A DNA stretch of 24,285 nucleotides, taken from the NCBI GenBank assembly GCA_900545185.1, contig UQYH01000022.1:1-24285 (forward strand). Direction: 5' to 3'. The notes beneath the pieces were generated by a model that had not been told where the DNA came from, did not search any database, and worked only from the letters and a program-made list of their open reading frames with translations. Positions 7,528 to 15,983 of this stretch are shown in pieces (the first letter of the stretch is position 1; each line of letters opens with the position of its first letter). Both the position numbers and the translations under genes were made by a program. This DNA comes from an uncultured Eubacteriales bacterium (GTDB lineage: Bacteria; Bacillota; Clostridia; UBA1381; UBA9506).

Positions 7528-8640
7528 ATGAGCATGATGGGTATTATTTTTTCAAATATATATGATGAACGGCTGGGCGAGATCACCAGCCGCCGTACGC
7601 TTGCATCACTGCCCTTCGGCGGCCGTTACCGCCTGATTGACTTTGTGCTTTCCAACATGGTAAACTCCGGCATTACAAACGTCGGCGTGATTACCAAGCA
7701 AAACTATCAGTCATTAATGGATCATTTGGGCAACGGAAAAGAATGGGATTTGGACAGAAAAATTGACGGCCTATTCATTCTGCCGCCCTTCGGCACGGGG
7801 CAAAAAAGCGTGTATCAGGGCAAAATCGAAGCGCTGTGGGGCACGTATCGGTTTTTGGAGCGGTCGAATGAAGAATATATCGTTTTATCGGACGCCAACA
7901 TCATCTGCAATATGGATTACCGTGCGATGCTGAAAAAACATATTGCTTCCGGCGCACAAATCAGCGTGATTACAAAAAAAGAGGCCATCACCGGGCAGGA
8001 GGATGCGCGGGATTTGGTGGTCAGGAGCGATATGGACGGCCGCATTGCGGATGTTTTGATGCACTACGGCATGCCGGGTACGGTTTCGAGCGGCATCGGC
8101 ATGTATATTATGAAGCGCAGCTTTTTGCTGGAACTGCTGGCAGAGGCGCATTCTTACAACCTTGTTGATTTTGAGCGCGAAATTATTCAGGCGCGCTACA
8201 AATACATCCCCATGGCAAACCTGGAGTTTGACGGCCGGATTTTACGCGTGGATAATGTGAATCATTATTTTGCGGCCAACATGGCCTTGCTTGACCAGGA
8301 CGTGCGCGACGAGGTGTTTTTCCGTCACGGCGTGATTTACACCAAAATCCGCGACGAGGTGCCCACACGCTATGCGCGCGGCTGCAAGATCTCAAACAGC
8401 CTGATTGCGGACGGCTGCGAAATCCGCGGCACGGTGGAAAACTCTATTTTGTTCCGCGGTGTAACGGTCGGCGAAGGCGCTGTGGTTAAAAACTGCATTA
8501 TTATGCAAAATACGAAAATTGAAGATCAAGTAGAGCTTGACTACACCATTTGCGATAAAGATGTTACGGTAACGGCCGGGCGGCTTTTAATGGGCGCACC
8601 GGCGCACCAGATTATCATCAGCAAGGGCAAAGTGGTTTAG
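7528..8640 (+). CDS. glgD: Glucose-1-phosphate adenylyltransferase, regulatory-type subunit GlgD
   Basis: This 370-aa paralogue of GlgC shares the fold (LPFGGRYRLIDFVLSNMVNSGI, then LSDANIICNMDY, then a C-terminal beta-helix). It has lost catalytic features. The GGQGSRL loop of GlgC is replaced by FSNIYDERLGEIT, and the GDH of the catalytic Asp motif reads DAN. In Firmicutes GlgD has little or no activity alone and raises the activity of GlgC in a hetero-oligomer. ATG 7528 is preceded by a GGGAGGCGG ribosome site. The 16-nt gap to glgC supports a stoichiometric, coupled pair. Confidence 0.94.
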   Translation: MSMMGIIFSNIYDERLGEITSRRTLASLPFGGRYRLIDFVLSNMVNSGITNVGVITKQNYQSLMDHLGNGKEWDLDRKIDGLFILPPFGTGQKSVYQGKIEALWGTYRFLERSNEEYIVLSDANIICNMDYRAMLKKHIASGAQISVITKKEAITGQEDARDLVVRSDMDGRIADVLMHYGMPGTVSSGIGMYIMKRSFLLELLAEAHSYNLVDFEREIIQARYKYIPMANLEFDGRILRVDNVNHYFAANMALLDQDVRDEVFFRHGVIYTKIRDEVPTRYARGCKISNSLIADGCEIRGTVENSILFRGVTVGEGAVVKNCIIMQNTKIEDQVELDYTICDKDVTVTAGRLLMGAPAHQIIISKGKVV

Positions 8641-8659
8641 GAATAACCGTATGCTTTGG

Positions 8660-8691
8660 GCGCATATTGCGCTTGGACATTTTGCATGTCC
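8660..8691 (+). other. Two small hairpins between glgD and glgA
   Basis: GCGCA (8660-8664) / TGCGC (8668-8672) with a TAT loop is followed at once by GGACAT (8675-8680) / ATGTCC (8686-8691) with a TTTGC loop. They fill most of the 71-nt gap between glgD and glgA, ending 5 nt before the glgA ribosome site. There is no T-tract, so termination is unlikely. An RNA-processing or translation-tuning role is possible. Confidence 0.4.
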
Positions 8692-8711
8692 GAACTGAAG
8701 GAGGAACTGTT

Positions 8712-10133
8712 TTGAAGGTATTGTTCGCAGCGGCGGAGGCCGCACCTTATATTAAAACCGGAGGTCTTGGCGATGTGGCCTATGGCCTGACGCAGGAACT
8801 GGCGGCGCAGGGAACCGAGGTGGCCGTTGTGCTGCCTCTTTATAAAAGCATTAAAGAGCGTTACGGCGCAAGCCTTGAATTTTTGACCTCTTTTAACGTA
8901 CCGCTGGCCTGGCGTCAGCTTTACGGCGGCGTGTTCCGCATGACGGAGGGCAGCGTTACCTATTATTTTATCGATAACGAATATTATTTTCTGCGCGATA
9001 ATATATACGGCAGCTATGATGACGGTGAGCGTTTTGCGTATTTTTCCAAGGCGCTGCTTGAAATGCTGCAGCATATTGATTTTATGCCGGATGTCATTCA
9101 TTGTAACGACTGGCAAACCGCGCTTGTGCCGCTGTTTTTAAAAGCCTTTTATCAGGGGCTGGAAAGCTATCGCCCGATCAAAACTATGTTTACCATACAT
9201 AACATAGAATATCAGGGTCAGGCGCCGATTTCCTTTGCCGGTGAGGTGCTGGGTCTGCCGGAGGGTCGTATGGCGGACATTATGTTCGGCGGCTGCCTGA
9301 ATTTTGTGTTTTCGGCCATTTGTTTGGCCGATAAGGTCACAACCGTTTCGCAAAGCTATGCCGAGGAACTGAAAACAGCCTATTACGGCGGTGAACTGTG
9401 CGACGTGCTTGCCGGGGTTTCTTATAAATTTTGTGGCATCACAAACGGAATCGACACCGACTTGTTCAATCCGCACACGGATCATCACCTGTATCATCGG
9501 TATGACGTGAAAACCATGGCGGGTAAAAAAATCGGCAAGCGCAAGCTTCGTGAGCACCTGGGACTGGAGCAGGATGACGAGGTGCCGATTATCTCCATCA
9601 TCAGCCGATTGGTGGGGCATAAGGGATTGGATTTGGTGCAGTATGTGCGGTACGAGATAATGAAGCGCCGCATGCAGCTGATTATTTTGGGCACGGGTGA
9701 GGCGGAATATGAAAACATGTTCCGTGAGATGAGTTATCAGTATCCCGGCCGCGTCAGTGCGAACATCCGCTTTGACATGGATTTGGCCAACAAAATTTAT
9801 GCCGCGTCCGATTTGTTTTTAATGCCCTCTAAAAGCGAGCCGTGCGGTCTTTCGCAAATGATTGCCATGCGCTATGGCGCACTGCCGATTGTGCGTGAAA
9901 CGGGCGGCTTAAAGGATACGGTGTACCCCATTGACCCAAACACGGGAGAGGGCAGGGGCTTTACCTTTAAAAGCTACAACGCGCACGATATGCTCGATGC
10001 TTTTGACCGCGCCCTGTGGTTTTATTACGAGAAAAAGACGGAGCTGAAAAAGGTCATCCGTTCCAACATGCAAACCGATTTCAGCTGGCGCGGCGCGGCC
10101 GGGCAATATGCTGCGATTTACCGTTCAATGTAA
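8712..10133 (+). CDS. glgA: Glycogen synthase GlgA (ADP-glucose, GT5)
   Basis: GlgA transfers glucose from ADP-glucose to the non-reducing end of the glycogen chain. The protein is 473 aa with two Rossmann domains (GT-B fold). The ADP-glucose site KTGGLGDV falls at residues 15-22, with K15 as in E. coli. HCNDWQTALVP follows, and near the C-terminus SKSEPCGLSQM carries E376. The start is TTG 8712, fixed by a strong GAAGGAGG site at 8697-8704 with 7-nt spacing. A longer frame from 8667 adds residues not conserved in the family and lacks a ribosome site. A TTG start is unusual in this operon. It lies between glgD and glgP. Confidence 0.95.
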   Translation: MKVLFAAAEAAPYIKTGGLGDVAYGLTQELAAQGTEVAVVLPLYKSIKERYGASLEFLTSFNVPLAWRQLYGGVFRMTEGSVTYYFIDNEYYFLRDNIYGSYDDGERFAYFSKALLEMLQHIDFMPDVIHCNDWQTALVPLFLKAFYQGLESYRPIKTMFTIHNIEYQGQAPISFAGEVLGLPEGRMADIMFGGCLNFVFSAICLADKVTTVSQSYAEELKTAYYGGELCDVLAGVSYKFCGITNGIDTDLFNPHTDHHLYHRYDVKTMAGKKIGKRKLREHLGLEQDDEVPIISIISRLVGHKGLDLVQYVRYEIMKRRMQLIILGTGEAEYENMFREMSYQYPGRVSANIRFDMDLANKIYAASDLFLMPSKSEPCGLSQMIAMRYGALPIVRETGGLKDTVYPIDPNTGEGRGFTFKSYNAHDMLDAFDRALWFYYEKKTELKKVIRSNMQTDFSWRGAAGQYAAIYRSM

Positions 10134-10158
10134 ATGTTCTGAGAGGAGATTTAAAACA

Positions 10159-12612
10159 GTGGAATTAAACAAAAAACAATTGAAAAAGCGCATTGCGGAA
10201 ACCATGATGCGTCGATTTGGCTGCGAGCCGGAGGAGGCCACGCAGATTCAGTTTTATAAAACCGTTTGCCTGATGATTCGCGAGATGCTGGCCGACAAAA
10301 AAAGTCTGTTTGCGGCAGAACGCAAAAAAAAGGGCGCCAAGCAGGTTTACTATATGTCGATGGAGTTTTTAACCGGGCCGTCGCTGAAAAATCATGTTTA
10401 TTATATGGGGCTTTCAGAGGCGCTATCAGAGGCGCTTGCCGAATATAACATTTCGTTTGACAGCCTGTGTGAAATGGAGCCGGATGCCGGTCTCGGCAAC
10501 GGCGGCCTGGGACGGCTGGCCTCCTGCTATATGGACGCGCTGACTACGCTCGACTATCCCTGCACGGGTTTTTCCATTCGCTATGAGTTCGGTATTTTTA
10601 AGCAAAAAATCGTGGACGGCTGGCAGATGGAGTTCCCCGACAACTGGCTGGAGTTGGGCGATGTTTGGCTTGTGCCGCGCAAAGAGGATGAAATTAAGGT
10701 GCATTTCGGCGGCCGCGTCAGCGAGGAATGGCGCGACGGCAAGGATCATATTACCTATCACGATTGCAGCACGGTGATTGCCGTACCGCACGATATGCTG
10801 ATCTCCGGCTACGGCAGCCCGGCCGTGAACAGTCTGGTGCTGTGGAGCGCCAAGTCGCCGGACAGCTTGGATATGGACTTATTCTCCCGCGGGGAGTATG
10901 CCCGTGCCATGGAGGAAAACTCGATGGCAGAGGCCATTACCAAGGTGCTGTACCCGGCGGATGACCACTATAAGGGCAAGGAGCTGCGCTTAAAGCAGCA
11001 GTATCTGCTGGTCAGCGCTTCGGTGCAAACCATTATCAAGGACTTTTTGAAGGAAAACAAGGATATTCACACCCTGCCTGATAAGGTGGCCATTCATATT
11101 AACGATACGCACCCCTCCCTGTGTGTGCCGGAGCTGATGCGTATTTTGCTGGATGAACACGGCCTTTCGTGGGAGGAGGCGTGGGAGATTACCACCCAAA
11201 CGCTGAGCTATACCAACCACACCATTATGAGCGAGGCCTTGGAGGTTTGGCCGGTATCGCTGTTTTCGGCTCTTCTGCCGCGTATTTATCAGATTGTCTG
11301 CGAAATCGACCGCCGCTTTTTGGTTGTGTTAAACGAGCATTACAGCGGTGACACGGGCAAAATTAACTATATGAAAATTTTAGAGAATGACCGTGTGAAG
11401 ATGGCCAATCTCTGTTTGGCATGCTGCCATAAGGTAAACGGCGTTTCGGCGCTGCACACCAAAATTCTGGAGGAGGACGTATTCCGTGACTTCCACCAAA
11501 TTATGCCGGGCAAATTTATGAATGTAACAAACGGCATTGCGTATCGCCGCTGGCTGTGCCAGGCCAACCCGGATTTAACAAAATTCTTGCGTGAATTAAT
11601 CGGGGACGGCTTTTTAAAGGACGCTGCGGAGCTTTCTAAGCTGAAGGATTATCAAAACGACACAAGCGTGCTGAACGAGCTGCAAAAAATTAAGCTGAAA
11701 AACAAGCTGCGCTTAGTTTCATATATCGAAGAACACAACGGCGTGCATGTTGACCCTGCCTCGCTGTTTGACGTGCAGGTTAAGCGTTTGCACGAATACA
11801 AGCGGCAGCTTTTAAATGCGCTGCATATTCTTTCGCTGTATCACAGCCTGCTGGAGCATCCCGAGCAGGAGTTTCAGCCGCGCACCTTTATTTTCGGTGC
11901 AAAGGCATCGGCCGGGTATGTGATGGCAAAGCTAATCATCCGCTTTATCAACTGCATGGCGCAGGAGATTAACGCAAATCCGCTGGTGCGTGATAAATTG
12001 AAGGTTATTTTTATTGAGGACTACCGTGTATCGCTGGCTGAGCTGATTATTCCGGCTGCCGAAATATCGGAGCAGATATCCGTTGCCGGTAAAGAAGCCT
12101 CCGGCACGGGCAACATGAAGCTGATGATTAACGGCGCCGTGACGCTGGGCACCTTAGACGGCGCGAATGTTGAAATCCGCGAAGCGGTGGGGGATGATAA
12201 CATCTTTTTATTCGGCATGACGGCCGACCAGGTGCTGGCGCGCCTGCGCGGGGGATATGACCCCTCTAAGCTTTTGGAGACGGATCCGCTGGTGCGGCAG
12301 GCCATTGGGTATTTGCAGCAGGGCATCGGCGGCGCCGATTTTTCGGAACTGGTGCACGCGCTGACGGGCTGGGGACGCGACCCGTATATGACCCTGGCCG
12401 ATTATTCGGACTATTGCCGTGCACAGGCGCTTGTGCAAAGCACGTATTTTGACCGCGGCAAGTTTAACAAAATGTCATTGTGCAACATTGCCGGGGCAGG
12501 CATCTTCTCCTCTGACAGAAGCGTGCGCGAATACTGCGACAAAATTTGGCACGTAAAGCCGGTTACCATGCCGCCTGAGGAAAGCAAGCCAGGCAAATCC
12601 AAGAAAAAGTAA
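10159..12612 (+). CDS. glgP: Glycogen/starch/alpha-glucan phosphorylase GlgP
   Basis: This PLP-dependent enzyme (GT35) releases glucose-1-phosphate from the ends of glycogen chains. It is 817 aa, the normal family length. Diagnostic stretches are YYMSMEFLTG, DAGLGNGGLGRLASCYMD and the PLP-lysine motif KEASGTGNMKLMINGA with K654. LGTLDGANVEI follows. The start is GTG 10159 with AGAGGAGA 9 nt upstream; the frame upstream of it overlaps the end of glgA. The last residues are a Lys-rich tail. Sitting in the same transcript as the synthetic genes, it provides the degradative half of the glycogen cycle. Confidence 0.96.
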   Translation: MELNKKQLKKRIAETMMRRFGCEPEEATQIQFYKTVCLMIREMLADKKSLFAAERKKKGAKQVYYMSMEFLTGPSLKNHVYYMGLSEALSEALAEYNISFDSLCEMEPDAGLGNGGLGRLASCYMDALTTLDYPCTGFSIRYEFGIFKQKIVDGWQMEFPDNWLELGDVWLVPRKEDEIKVHFGGRVSEEWRDGKDHITYHDCSTVIAVPHDMLISGYGSPAVNSLVLWSAKSPDSLDMDLFSRGEYARAMEENSMAEAITKVLYPADDHYKGKELRLKQQYLLVSASVQTIIKDFLKENKDIHTLPDKVAIHINDTHPSLCVPELMRILLDEHGLSWEEAWEITTQTLSYTNHTIMSEALEVWPVSLFSALLPRIYQIVCEIDRRFLVVLNEHYSGDTGKINYMKILENDRVKMANLCLACCHKVNGVSALHTKILEEDVFRDFHQIMPGKFMNVTNGIAYRRWLCQANPDLTKFLRELIGDGFLKDAAELSKLKDYQNDTSVLNELQKIKLKNKLRLVSYIEEHNGVHVDPASLFDVQVKRLHEYKRQLLNALHILSLYHSLLEHPEQEFQPRTFIFGAKASAGYVMAKLIIRFINCMAQEINANPLVRDKLKVIFIEDYRVSLAELIIPAAEISEQISVAGKEASGTGNMKLMINGAVTLGTLDGANVEIREAVGDDNIFLFGMTADQVLARLRGGYDPSKLLETDPLVRQAIGYLQQGIGGADFSELVHALTGWGRDPYMTLADYSDYCRAQALVQSTYFDRGKFNKMSLCNIAGAGIFSSDRSVREYCDKIWHVKPVTMPPEESKPGKSKKK

Positions 12613-12646
12613 AAGGCCGGACGCATAGGTCAGAAAGGTGATGCAC

Positions 12647-14491
12647 ATGCAAATTTTGTTTGACAGCCGCAGCCGCAACTGTAAGGAGCCGTTCGGCTGC
12701 ATTGCGGCCGGAGAGGTTTTGTCGCTTAAGCTGTATATAAAGGACGCCGGTACGCCCGGCGTCCTTTTCCTGCTGGAACGCGATGGCGGCGGTACGACGG
12801 AATATCCCATGCATTTTTGCGGCGAAAAGGACGGCTATCAGCGTTACAGCTGCAATTTGGTGATGGCCGAGCCGGGGCTTTATTTTTACAACTTTTTGGT
12901 GCAGGGGGACGGAGCTGCGCAGGCGGTGTATCGTGACGGGCACAACAAGCCCTGCTGCGGAGAGGGCGGCAAATGGCAGCTGACCTGTTACCGTGCCGCA
13001 ACTTTGCCGCCGGAGGCGTTTTACGGCCGCGTGATGTATCAGATTTTTCCCGATCGGTTTAACCGCGCGGGACAGTGCGGCACAAGCGAAAAGCTGACCC
13101 CTTTTTACGTACATGAAAATATGACAGACACGCCGGTGTTCCGGCCCGATGCAAACGGTGAAATTTTAAATAACGACTTTTTCGGCGGCAATTTTGCCGG
13201 GATTCGTGCGCGGCTGCCGTATCTTGCCGAGCTGGGTGTTACGGTTTTGTATTTAAACCCCATATTTAAAGCGTTTTCCAACCATCGGTACGACACGGCG
13301 GACTATATGGAGGCCGATCCGCTTTTGGGTACCAATAAAGATTTTAAAGAGCTGTGCGATGCGGCACACAAGCTGGGCATGCGTGTGCTTTTGGACGGCG
13401 TGTTTTCTCACACCGGCAGCGACAGCGTTTATTTTGATATTAAAAACCGTTTCGGCGGAGGTGCGTATCACGACCCGGAATCGCCGTATCGCAGCTGGTA
13501 TCAGTTTGAACACTACCCCGACCTGTATAAAAGCTGGTGGGGCATTAAAACTCTGCCCTGCGTGGAGGAAACAGACGCCGGATTTTTAAACTATATTTTA
13601 GAGGACGATAACAGCGTTATCAAATATTGGCTGCGTCAGGGTGCGGACGGCTGGCGACTGGACGTGGCGGACGAATTACCGGACGAATTTTTATCGGCCC
13701 TGTACGATACGGTGAAGCAGGAAAAGCCGGACGGGCTGGTTTTGGGCGAAGTGTGGGAGGATGCCTCCAATAAAATCAGCTACGGCAGGCGGCGGCGTTA
13801 TTTGCAGGGCGGCATATTGGACAGCGTGATGAACTATGTGTGGCGTGACGCCATCATCCGTTTTGTCCGCGGAGAACTTTCTGCCGAGGATTTAAACGAA
13901 TCGGTAATGAGCCTTTGCGAAAATTATCCGCCGGGCAGCCTGCACACTATGATGAACCTTTTATCCACGCACGATACGCCGCGGATTTTAACGCTTTTGG
14001 GTGCGGACAATCCGCCCCAAAGCCGCGAGGAACGCGCCGGGTATACTTTGTCGGATGAAGCGCTGGCCAAGGCCGTTGACCGACTTTCGGCAGCCGTGTT
14101 TTTGCTGTTTACGCTGCCCGGCAGCGCCTGCATTTATTACGGTGACGAAATCGGCATGCAGGGGTTTGAGGATCCCTTTAATCGCGCCTACATGGGGGAT
14201 CGTGCGGCAAACGGCGCAATCAGTGCGCTGTTTCGCAGGCTGGCTGCGTTAAAAAATCGGTTTGACGCGCTGAAAAAGGGTGCATTAACGCCCTCGTTTT
14301 GCGGTGACGGGTTATTTGGCTTTTACAGAGCTTGGGGGCAGGAGTGCCTGTTTTGCGCGGTGAACGTATCGGATGTGCCGCACCCGATTGTGACCGTGGG
14401 ACAAGAAGTGATTTATGAAAACAATACATGGCAGGAAAACGGACAGAGGTTATTGCTGCCGTACGGCAGCATCATAACAAAGGGGATGTAA
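12647..14491 (+). CDS. Cytoplasmic GH13 alpha-glycosidase (neopullulanase/cyclomaltodextrinase-like)
   Basis: This 614-aa alpha-amylase-family hydrolase has an N-terminal beta-sandwich of about 120 residues, then a GH13 barrel starting at GRVMYQIFPDRFNR, and a C-terminal beta domain. The triad is D339 in DGWRLDVADE, E368 in LGEVWED and D443 in STHDTPR. The region YLNPIFKAFSNHRYDTADY is typical of the neopullulanase, cyclomaltodextrinase and maltogenic-amylase group. No signal peptide is present, so it should hydrolyse maltodextrins or glycogen-derived oligosaccharides inside the cell. ATG 12647 lies 8 nt after AAAGG; ATG 12641 is too close. It follows glgP by 34 nt and is probably the last gene of the operon. 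A terminator-like hairpin (12739-12768) lies within its coding sequence. The exact substrate is uncertain. Confidence 0.9.
   Translation: MQILFDSRSRNCKEPFGCIAAGEVLSLKLYIKDAGTPGVLFLLERDGGGTTEYPMHFCGEKDGYQRYSCNLVMAEPGLYFYNFLVQGDGAAQAVYRDGHNKPCCGEGGKWQLTCYRAATLPPEAFYGRVMYQIFPDRFNRAGQCGTSEKLTPFYVHENMTDTPVFRPDANGEILNNDFFGGNFAGIRARLPYLAELGVTVLYLNPIFKAFSNHRYDTADYMEADPLLGTNKDFKELCDAAHKLGMRVLLDGVFSHTGSDSVYFDIKNRFGGGAYHDPESPYRSWYQFEHYPDLYKSWWGIKTLPCVEETDAGFLNYILEDDNSVIKYWLRQGADGWRLDVADELPDEFLSALYDTVKQEKPDGLVLGEVWEDASNKISYGRRRRYLQGGILDSVMNYVWRDAIIRFVRGELSAEDLNESVMSLCENYPPGSLHTMMNLLSTHDTPRILTLLGADNPPQSREERAGYTLSDEALAKAVDRLSAAVFLLFTLPGSACIYYGDEIGMQGFEDPFNRAYMGDRAANGAISALFRRLAALKNRFDALKKGALTPSFCGDGLFGFYRAWGQECLFCAVNVSDVPHPIVTVGQEVIYENNTWQENGQRLLLPYGSIITKGM
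12739..12768 (+). other. Terminator-like perfect hairpin inside the GH13 coding sequence
   Basis: AAAGGACGCCGG (12739-12750) and CCGGCGTCCTTT (12756-12767) form a perfect 12-bp, G/C-rich stem with a 5-nt loop (TACGC). The stem ends in TTTT on the 3' side. It begins 92 nt into the GH13 gene and spans codons for DAGTPGV and flanking residues. It has the form of an intrinsic terminator with a short T-tract and could attenuate expression of the distal gene relative to glgBCDAP. Confidence 0.55.
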
Positions 14492-14525
14492 AAAAAGCCT
14501 TCCTCATCTTATGTTGCGTAAATTT

Positions 14526-14555
14526 GTCACAGATGCTTAAAACTGTGCATAGAAT
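14526..14555 (+). promoter_or_regulatory. Candidate SigE-type promoter of yunB
   Basis: CATAGAAT at 14548-14555 closely resembles the SigE (mother-cell) -10 consensus CATACAnT. A weaker -35-like GTCACA lies at 14526-14531. Transcription would start about 30 nt before the yunB ATG. yunB is a SigE gene in Bacillus, which fits. No terminator separates it from the GH13 gene upstream, so read-through is also possible. Confidence 0.45.
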
Positions 14556-14589
14556 AGAGGTAAGAAGCGGTTTAGCGGAGGGTGATGGC

Positions 14590-15297
14590 ATGCGGCTGGG
14601 AGCAAAGCGTCACATTTATTTCAGAACCAATCGCGGAGGCCGGAAGAAAATTTCCGGCTTTCTGCTTTTTTTGCTTGTCCTTTCCCTGCTGTTTGCAGGC
14701 GGCGCATATTTTGTAAAGGTCATGCGGCCGCTTATGGCCGGTCTGGCCGAAAATCAGTCTCATATAGCGGCCGAGCAGGCCATCCACCGCGTGGCGGAGG
14801 ATTTGTTTGCCGACAGCCGATATACGGATTTTATCACACTGACGCGTGCAGAGGATGGCACGGTCAGCGCGGCCGAGACCAATGTGCAGTCGGTCAACCG
14901 CTTAAAGGCTGCGGCGGCTGTTCAAATTCAAGAGCAGCTTTCGGCTTTGGGCGAGACAACGATCGGCGTACCGCTCGGCAGCACAACGGGTATCGGCCTT
15001 TTAACGGGGCTGGGGCCGTATTTGCCGGTGCGCATTTTGCCCTATGGCAATATTTTGGTCGATTTTAAAAGCACGTTCACGGCGGCCGGGATTAACCAAA
15101 CGCATTTGGAAATCAGCCTGCATGCCAAAGCGTCCATCGGCACCGTTATGCCCACCGTAACCGCGGCCGATACGGTAGAAACCGAAATCCCCGTGGTGCA
15201 AACGGTCATTGTCGGCAAGGTGCCGGAAAGCTACATCAACATTGACCGCATGGGCGAAGCCTATGAAGGTGATGTGATGGATTTGCTTTCCCGTTAA
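14590..15297 (+). CDS. yunB: Sporulation protein YunB
   Basis: This 235-aa protein of the YunB family is needed for proper spore formation in Bacillus. It has a basic N-terminus, one transmembrane helix (GFLLFLLVLSLLFAGGAYFV, about residues 20-40) and a large extracytoplasmic domain. Family-like stretches in that domain include VNRLKAAAAVQIQEQL, IGVPLGSTTG and VPESYINI near the C-terminus. ATG 14590 follows GGAGGGTG (14577-14584); the frame extends upstream into the GH13 gene without a better start. It is downstream of the glycogen operon and probably has its own sporulation promoter. Molecular function is unknown. Confidence 0.9.
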   Translation: MRLGAKRHIYFRTNRGGRKKISGFLLFLLVLSLLFAGGAYFVKVMRPLMAGLAENQSHIAAEQAIHRVAEDLFADSRYTDFITLTRAEDGTVSAAETNVQSVNRLKAAAAVQIQEQLSALGETTIGVPLGSTTGIGLLTGLGPYLPVRILPYGNILVDFKSTFTAAGINQTHLEISLHAKASIGTVMPTVTAADTVETEIPVVQTVIVGKVPESYINIDRMGEAYEGDVMDLLSR

Positions 15298-15324
15298 ACT
15301 CCGCGAATCGGCCGTGCGTACGTT

Positions 15325-15843
15325 TTATTTGGAGGCCTGCGGACGGGTGAGCGTAAGCTCGGTGGCTCTCCATTCTTTTCCGTCAATTTCATATCGTTCT
15401 GTTTTGGGCGGCACACTTTCGCGAAAACCGAGAGAGCGGTAGCAGCGAAAGGCCGGTTCGTTGCCCTCGAACACCACCAGCGTAATGGCTTCGGCGGCCA
15501 GCATATCAAACGCATAGCGAACGGCCGATTGCACCATTTGCTTGCCCAAGCCGCAGCCGCGGCGCTTCGCATCCACAATAATAAAACCAAAGTGCAGTAT
15601 CTTTTTTTCGCTGTCGGTAAAGCGCATAATCATATGTCCGGCAATGCCGGATTCATCATATGCGGTCATTTCGTAATGATTATCACAATAGGCAAATTGG
15701 CTGTAATAGCGGTTCATATCATCTGCCGATATGGGGTAATGGTCATACCGGTCCGCGCACCAGCGGCGGAAGGTCACCTCGTCCGTAATCCAGGAAACAA
15801 TCGTTTCGGCGTCACACGCCTTGTAGGGTCTTAATCGTAACAT
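15325..15843 (-). CDS. GNAT-family N-acetyltransferase
   Basis: This 172-aa single-domain acetyltransferase uses acetyl-CoA on an unknown amine. The acetyl-CoA-binding motif A is visible as DAKRRGCGLGKQ (residues 91-102), preceded by HFGFIIV and followed by GNEPAFRCYRSLGF, typical of RimI-like GNAT proteins. ATG 15843 is chosen because GGAAAGG lies about 11 nt upstream and the protein then begins directly with the fold (MLRLRPYKACDAE). Longer starts overlap the promoter at 15878-15906. It is transcribed alone, divergent from the HD-domain gene. No clear terminator is seen after its stop. The substrate cannot be inferred. Confidence 0.85.
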   Translation of the reverse strand: MLRLRPYKACDAETIVSWITDEVTFRRWCADRYDHYPISADDMNRYYSQFAYCDNHYEMTAYDESGIAGHMIMRFTDSEKKILHFGFIIVDAKRRGCGLGKQMVQSAVRYAFDMLAAEAITLVVFEGNEPAFRCYRSLGFRESVPPKTERYEIDGKEWRATELTLTRPQASK

Positions 15844-15877
15844 GTGCTGCACTGCCTTTCCAAATAGAGTTGAGTTC

Positions 15878-15906
15878 ATTCTAACACTTGCTCGTATTTT
15901 TGTCAA
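15878..15906 (-). promoter_or_regulatory. SigA promoter of the GNAT gene
   Basis: Read on the minus strand, a perfect -35 TTGACA (15901-15906) is followed by a 17-nt spacer and TAGAAT (15878-15883). The expected transcript leader is about 30 nt. The promoter excludes the longer upstream starts of the reading frame. Confidence 0.8.
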
Positions 15907-15923
15907 GCAGGCATAAAAATACA

Positions 15924-15952
15924 TTGCCAAAACCGAGGTTTTGTATTATAAT
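15924..15952 (+). promoter_or_regulatory. SigA promoter with an internal palindrome, HD-domain gene
   Basis: TTGCCA (15924-15929), a 17-nt spacer and a perfect TATAAT (15947-15952) form a good promoter. A perfect 16-bp palindrome, CAAAACC-GA-GGTTTTG, occupies 15928-15943, between the two hexamers. Such placement would let a dimeric regulator block or remodel the promoter. It is back-to-back with the GNAT promoter, the -35 elements being about 18 nt apart. Confidence 0.75.
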
Positions 15953-15983
15953 GTAAAGTAGGGGATTGGGAGACGAATTGTAT

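Noticed and set aside
14428..14589. Upstream extension of the yunB frame
   Set aside because: It overlaps the end of the GH13 gene, lacks a ribosome site and would bury the transmembrane helix behind unconserved residues.
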